Shown: piece by piece, positions 60,300 through 64,000 of the stretch
Layout of the letters: the number at the start of each line of letters is the position of its first letter
How positions within the stretch are numbered: the stretch's first letter is position 1
Assembly: GCA_036924285.1 (NCBI GenBank)
Contig: JAYKYS010000009.1
Coordinates: 11,408,001-11,472,000 of the forward strand
Direction of reading: 5' to 3'
From: Asterella californica
Taxonomy: Eukaryota > Streptophyta > Marchantiopsida > Marchantiales > Aytoniaceae
DNA length: 64,000 nt
Made by a program: the position numbers and the translations under genes
The notes under the pieces: generated by a model
Database searches by the model: none
What the model was told of the DNA's origin: nothing
The model's input: the letters and a program-made list of their open reading frames with translations, nothing else

Positions 60300-60765
60300 T
60301 TACCAACGTTGGTTTGAAAGAGGAGTTGACCTTGCTGTCCACTTGGTAGTGACAGCATTGGAAGCCGAGAAGACCGCAAAAGAAGCCTCATAAGACAAGG
60401 TGTCTTCTGGAAGACAGGAAGCAGAGGTGTCTTCCCGAGTGTTTTGAGTGGAAGAGATGACTTCTTCTGACCACTGTGAAGTCACTCCAGCTCCCAGTGA
60501 CGAACAAGTGTCGCAGAAGATTCAAGAAGTGCAGGTGGACTCAGCTTCCCAGAAGACGCTTCAGTCTTCCGAAGTCGCACCAGAAGAGCAAGTCATGAAT
60601 GTCGAGGAAGAAGCCATCTCAACCACACTCGAGGTACCAGCAGGACTTCCCACCTTATCAGAAGCCGATTTAGGAGATCAGGTAGGAGAGGATCCCAGTA
60701 GAGAATCCACCCGGAGATCAAGAATAGATAAGAGAAGAGAAATATTTGGTATCAAGTTGATCAGC
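60300..60765 (+). pseudogene. Opposite-strand relative of the 52.4-53.0 kb element ORF
   Basis: The + strand here matches the minus strand of about 53000-52450: AGGAGTTGACCTTGCTGTCC against AGGAGTTCGACCTCGCTGTC, then GCCGAGAAGAC, and GTCTTCTGGAAGACAGGAAG in both. The encoded tails align (VDSASQKTLQSSE here, LDPASQKTLPSSE there; PAGLPTLSEADLGD here, IAGLSSLSEAALGA there). A TAA/TGA-containing stretch near 60390-60447 breaks the frame. Confidence 0.7.
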
Positions 60766-61040
60766 AGACTTCAGACTTGGAGCCACTGCTGTTCAAAGAG
60801 GAGTTCTACACGAGAAGATTACGTGACATTGGGTTCTATCTGAGTTCTTTAGACATACGAGAGGGTTCAAGTGATGTAAAGTTCAGAGAGATAAGAAAGA
60901 AAGCATATGATTACTTGTTACAAGATGGGTATCTTGGAGGATGTGCAAGTTTGGAGGGGGTGATGTCGTGCTACATGACGACACTGAAACAGATCTCCAT
61001 AAAACACCCGAGTGACATTTCCACAAGAAGCTACACCTGA
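60766..61040 (+). pseudogene. Ty3/gypsy-like pol linker fragment
   Basis: The frame reads EPLLFKEEFYTRRLRDIGFY and then FREIRKKAYDYLLQDGYL, which resembles the segment between RNase H and the integrase zinc finger in Ty3/gypsy polyproteins. It loses sense after GYLGG and stops at 61040. The match is from memory of the family pattern, so moderate certainty only. Confidence 0.45.
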
Positions 61041-63033
61041 GCTTACCAAGATGGGCAGGAGTTAAGCTAAGACTGAGCTAGACAAGTTGTCATCTAGCTT
61101 GAATTAAAGTATCACTTTGAAGAAGAATGAAAGTACTAGAATGCAGACCTCGTCGAGGAGAGTGACTTGTTGGCTTCAACTGCGAGAAGTATGATTCTAT
61201 GCAATAGTTAGTGCAGTTTATAAGTATAGTTTTGACTCTTCATTCATTAAAAATGGAGCTATACATAAAAGTTGACGCAAAGAAAGTTAGTGAAGAATGT
61301 AGAAATAACTTCCTTTAGGTTTATGTATGAGTTTTAATTCTCTTTTTAACGAGAACAGAGGCCATCCTCAGTGATAGAGGCGCCCACTTAGGAAGTATAG
61401 GTCTCTGAATCAACTCATCATGGCGTGTGTCCTCTATCCATGAGACATGTTGACCTCCTGGATAGGAGTATATGTTGGATATGTAGCTACGTCTTGCATA
61501 TCTATGAGTGGGGGATTGATATCTTTTTTAATTGTGGGCTTCCTAGCCTAAGCCTTCGCATGTCACTTCGGTTATAAGTCAGGAGTTACCTGGTGCGACT
61601 ATGGGGGGCTGTAAGCCTTGTGGGGTGGGTTCGTAGCTATAACTTTGATCTACATCGGATGGCTCATCGAGCCCCCCTCATATATACTTATGGGGATCGG
61701 CGGCCCCGCCCTCCTCTTTGGTCTCTGAAAATTATACCACAACCCGATTGTGGTTCGACCATAACTTTCAGCTTAGAGGTCAGATTGAGGAGTGTTATAT
61801 ATCACTGGAAAGCTCTCGCCGAGACTTTTCAAATGATACCTCACTCGCCTCGAGATCTTACGTGGAGCTCCGTCCACGACCTAAAACGTCCATGGAGCTC
61901 CAACACTTAGCCATTTTTCAGAAACCTGTGGTCTAGACCCAGACTCGAACGCTGTGGTTCGGACCAGCGTCCGAACCATGATCCGTCTGCGTCTCGGACC
62001 CAAGTCTCGGTCTCACGTCTCGGACCCACGTCTCAGACCTATGTCTTAGACTCATGTTTCAGCCCGTTCCCAGACTCACCCCCTTAGGTCAACGTTTGTC
62101 TGGGGTCTTCTTGGAATAGGCCCTTATGTCCTAACACAAGGTTCCAACCTTGGTTCAGAGAACCACTTAGGGTTCATCTGATCCCGACTTCCCGGCCAAG
62201 CCGTTAAGTCCTACTCGCAGCGTTCACAACCTAGCGCAAGTCTGCTAGGGTTCTGTTGTTCGCGTCTGCGTCCGATCTTGAGAATGAGAGTCATGAGACT
62301 CACTCCCACTTTGGAGGTTGATGCTCTCATCAACAATGATCCTTTAAGTTAACACCAAGTTCAAAATGGGTAGCCAACCCCTTGGCGTCATAATTGTGTT
62401 CTGGTAGCTAACCCGCAATTCCCTTCTTGGCTTGAGTCTTAAGTTGTCGCTAGAACACTTAGAAAATTTCAACTAGTCTCGAGAAAAGCCTTATCTTTTT
62501 GGCTTACCCTAAACAAAACTAGTTGACAACTTCTAAACATTCTACTTAAGACTCTTACTTGCTAACTATAAGTATTCACACCTACTTACGAGGTCCCCCC
62601 GAAACTCACTTTCTGGTCGCAATCTGATTTGACTTAGACGCGCGACTAAGTTTACTTTTGCAATTAGAAAACCGCAAAGCAAGATCACCCCAAGCCCCAA
62701 GACAAGTATGAAATTTCGTACTTGCTTTGCCAACGCTACGGCAAACCTAAGTCTTGATTTATATGCTTATCCAAACCAGCTCGCTTCCTTTGAGTGTGTT
62801 TCGTTCCTCCTTTTGACAACATCCTAGGCATCTGATCAGAACCAGTCATAGCCATGCACTACCAATACACTTAGACAAATTTTTAAGAAAAAAAAATCTT
62901 TATTTCTAAACACAAGTCAAAGCTACAAAGTCCATCGCCTCAAATCGCCTCAAGTTGCTACTCGTATGGTTCGTCGTTTCTTCACCCCTCGCTGGAAGGA
63001 GATGTCCTCATCTTGCTAACGCCCTTGTTGTCC
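61041..63033. other. 3' region/LTR candidate of the right-edge chromovirus; imperfect repeats
   Basis: Non-coding. About 61960-62060 has irregular repeats of (A)CGTCTCGGACCCA, TCTCGGTCTCACGTCTCGG and related forms. Relative to the minus-strand integrase at 63034, this is where 3' UTR, polypurine tract and 3' LTR should be, but I could not fix LTR ends. Confidence 0.4.
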
Positions 63034-64000
63034 TTATCTCCGTTTGAATAAGTCCAATACTTCGCTCGCATGTGCGAGATCTTCCTCTGGCACCCAAGTT
63101 GCTTCCTTCAAATGGTATCCACGCCATTTGACCAAGTACTCCATCCGGTTTGATTTGCGCCGAGACCGCAAAATGGACTCCACCTCATATTCTGCTTCGC
63201 CTTGGCCGACATCAAGTTGAGGTTTGAGTACTTGTTTGCGCTCCGGTCGCAAATCATCCTTGAAGTATTTCTTTAGTAAAGAAACATAGAAAGTCGGATG
63301 CAATTGCCACTTGCGAGGAAGGTCTAATGTATAGACATCTTCGTGCGGATTCTTGACAATGACAAAAGGTCCCGCGAACTTTGATGAAAACTTCGCCGAT
63401 ATTTCCTTCGGAAGTGTGAAGTTTTTCGTACTCAACCATACTTCTTCGCCGACTTGAAACTTCACTTGCCGCCGATGCTTGTTTACCTGCTTCGTGTATC
63501 GTTGCTGCGCCTTCTCGAGGTTCTTCTTTACTTGCTCCTCGCGCCGCTGCATTGCTGCCACCAACTCTTCAGCTGATGTTTGCCGTGTTCTTGGTCGTGT
63601 CGATGTAGAACTCCTTGCAAGAGTCAAGTCAAGAGGCCCTTCTGGCTCATGTCCGTAAGCTAGCAAGAAAGGCGATTCGCCGGTTGCCGAATGCTTCGTG
63701 GAATTGTAGCAATACTCCGCAAGACTGAGCCACTCCGTCCAATCACTTTGGTTTGCGCTCACATAATTCCTCAAGTATTGATTCAGAACCGAGTTAACTC
63801 GTTCCGTTTGCCCATCTATTTCCGGATGAAAGGCGGTACTAAATTTTAACTTAGTCCCCAATTTTGGAAACAAGTGTTTCCAAAAAGCACTTGTGAACTT
63901 AGAGTCTCTATCTGAAATAATACTCCGAGGTAATCCATGTGAACGTCACCAAGTATCTAGGAACAACCGAGAAGTCGTGAACACTGTTGCAATGTCCAAA
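63034..64000 (-). pseudogene. Ty3/gypsy chromovirus integrase with chromodomain, partial at window edge
   Basis: Minus strand from the right edge: LDIATVFTTSRLFLDTW, TGA near 63946-63944, then RSHGLPRSIISDRDSKFTSA (second catalytic D), LGTKLKFSTAFHPEIDGQTE (catalytic E in DGQTERVN), the LHPTFYVSLLKKYF C-terminal domain and a chromodomain (YEVESILRSRRKSN ... YLVKWRGYHLKEATWVPEED). It ends at 63034. The one TGA in otherwise intact coding sequence indicates a recent inactivation. The remainder of pol lies outside the window. The sequence is clearly different from the 57-kb integrase, so this is another chromovirus family. Confidence 0.9.

Overview
This is a nuclear segment from a land plant or close streptophyte relative, most likely one with swimming sperm (bryophyte, lycophyte or fern grade). 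The reasons are: (1) a multi-exon gene for CFAP61, a motile-cilium axoneme protein that flowering plants lack; (2) a plant-type molybdate-anion transporter-like MFS gene with GT-AG introns; (3) Ty3/gypsy integrases, two with chromodomains, and SINE-like and MITE-like repeats. A liverwort or moss is my guess; the sequence does not settle the species. I see no bacterial, viral or organellar gene content, and no CRISPR array, rRNA or functional tRNA.

Layout. 1-13.2 kb is repeat-dominated and AT-rich: two inverted copies of a TTAA-flanked MITE-like element (165-708, 5271-5722), a tRNA-like SINE candidate (about 4762), a tandem duplication (4225-4552), a perfect 25-bp hairpin (6461-6516), an inverted-repeat element (8500-9934) holding a second SINE-like unit (about 9118), and an AT-rich palindromic tract (10.28-11.45 kb). 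13.6-23.1 kb is the CFAP61 gene on + (14 exons, about 1,600 codons, all reading phases compatible). 23.4-24.2 kb is a coiled-coil gene fragment with an in-frame TAG. 24.64-25.53 kb is a tandem array that appears to have grown from a SINE. 28.5-29.8 kb is the 3' part of an unrecognised spliced + strand gene. 35.3-36.1 kb (-) is an intronless, probably plant-specific coiled-coil gene. 39.95-43.97 kb (-) is the MFS transporter gene (7 or 8 exons).

46.1-64 kb is a mobile-element graveyard: a pair of diverged LTR-like direct repeats (46.1-47.07 and 48.53-49.5 kb); a large element saturated with GTCTTC/GAAGAC words (about 51.2-59.8 kb) carrying a decayed coiled-coil ORF; a deleted chromovirus nested inside it (about 55.1-58.25 kb); an opposite-orientation relative of the decayed ORF (60.3-60.7 kb) next to a Ty3-like pol fragment; and a second chromovirus running off the right edge (63.03-64 kb).

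Functional reading. CFAP61 belongs to the calmodulin- and spoke-associated complex at the base of radial spoke 3 in motile axonemes. Its most striking feature here is a roughly 285-residue insertion rich in basophilic-kinase-type serine motifs, lying between the N-terminal region and the dinucleotide-binding-fold domain. The transporter and the plant-specific gene look like ordinary housekeeping neighbours. I see no operon-like or pathway link between these genes.
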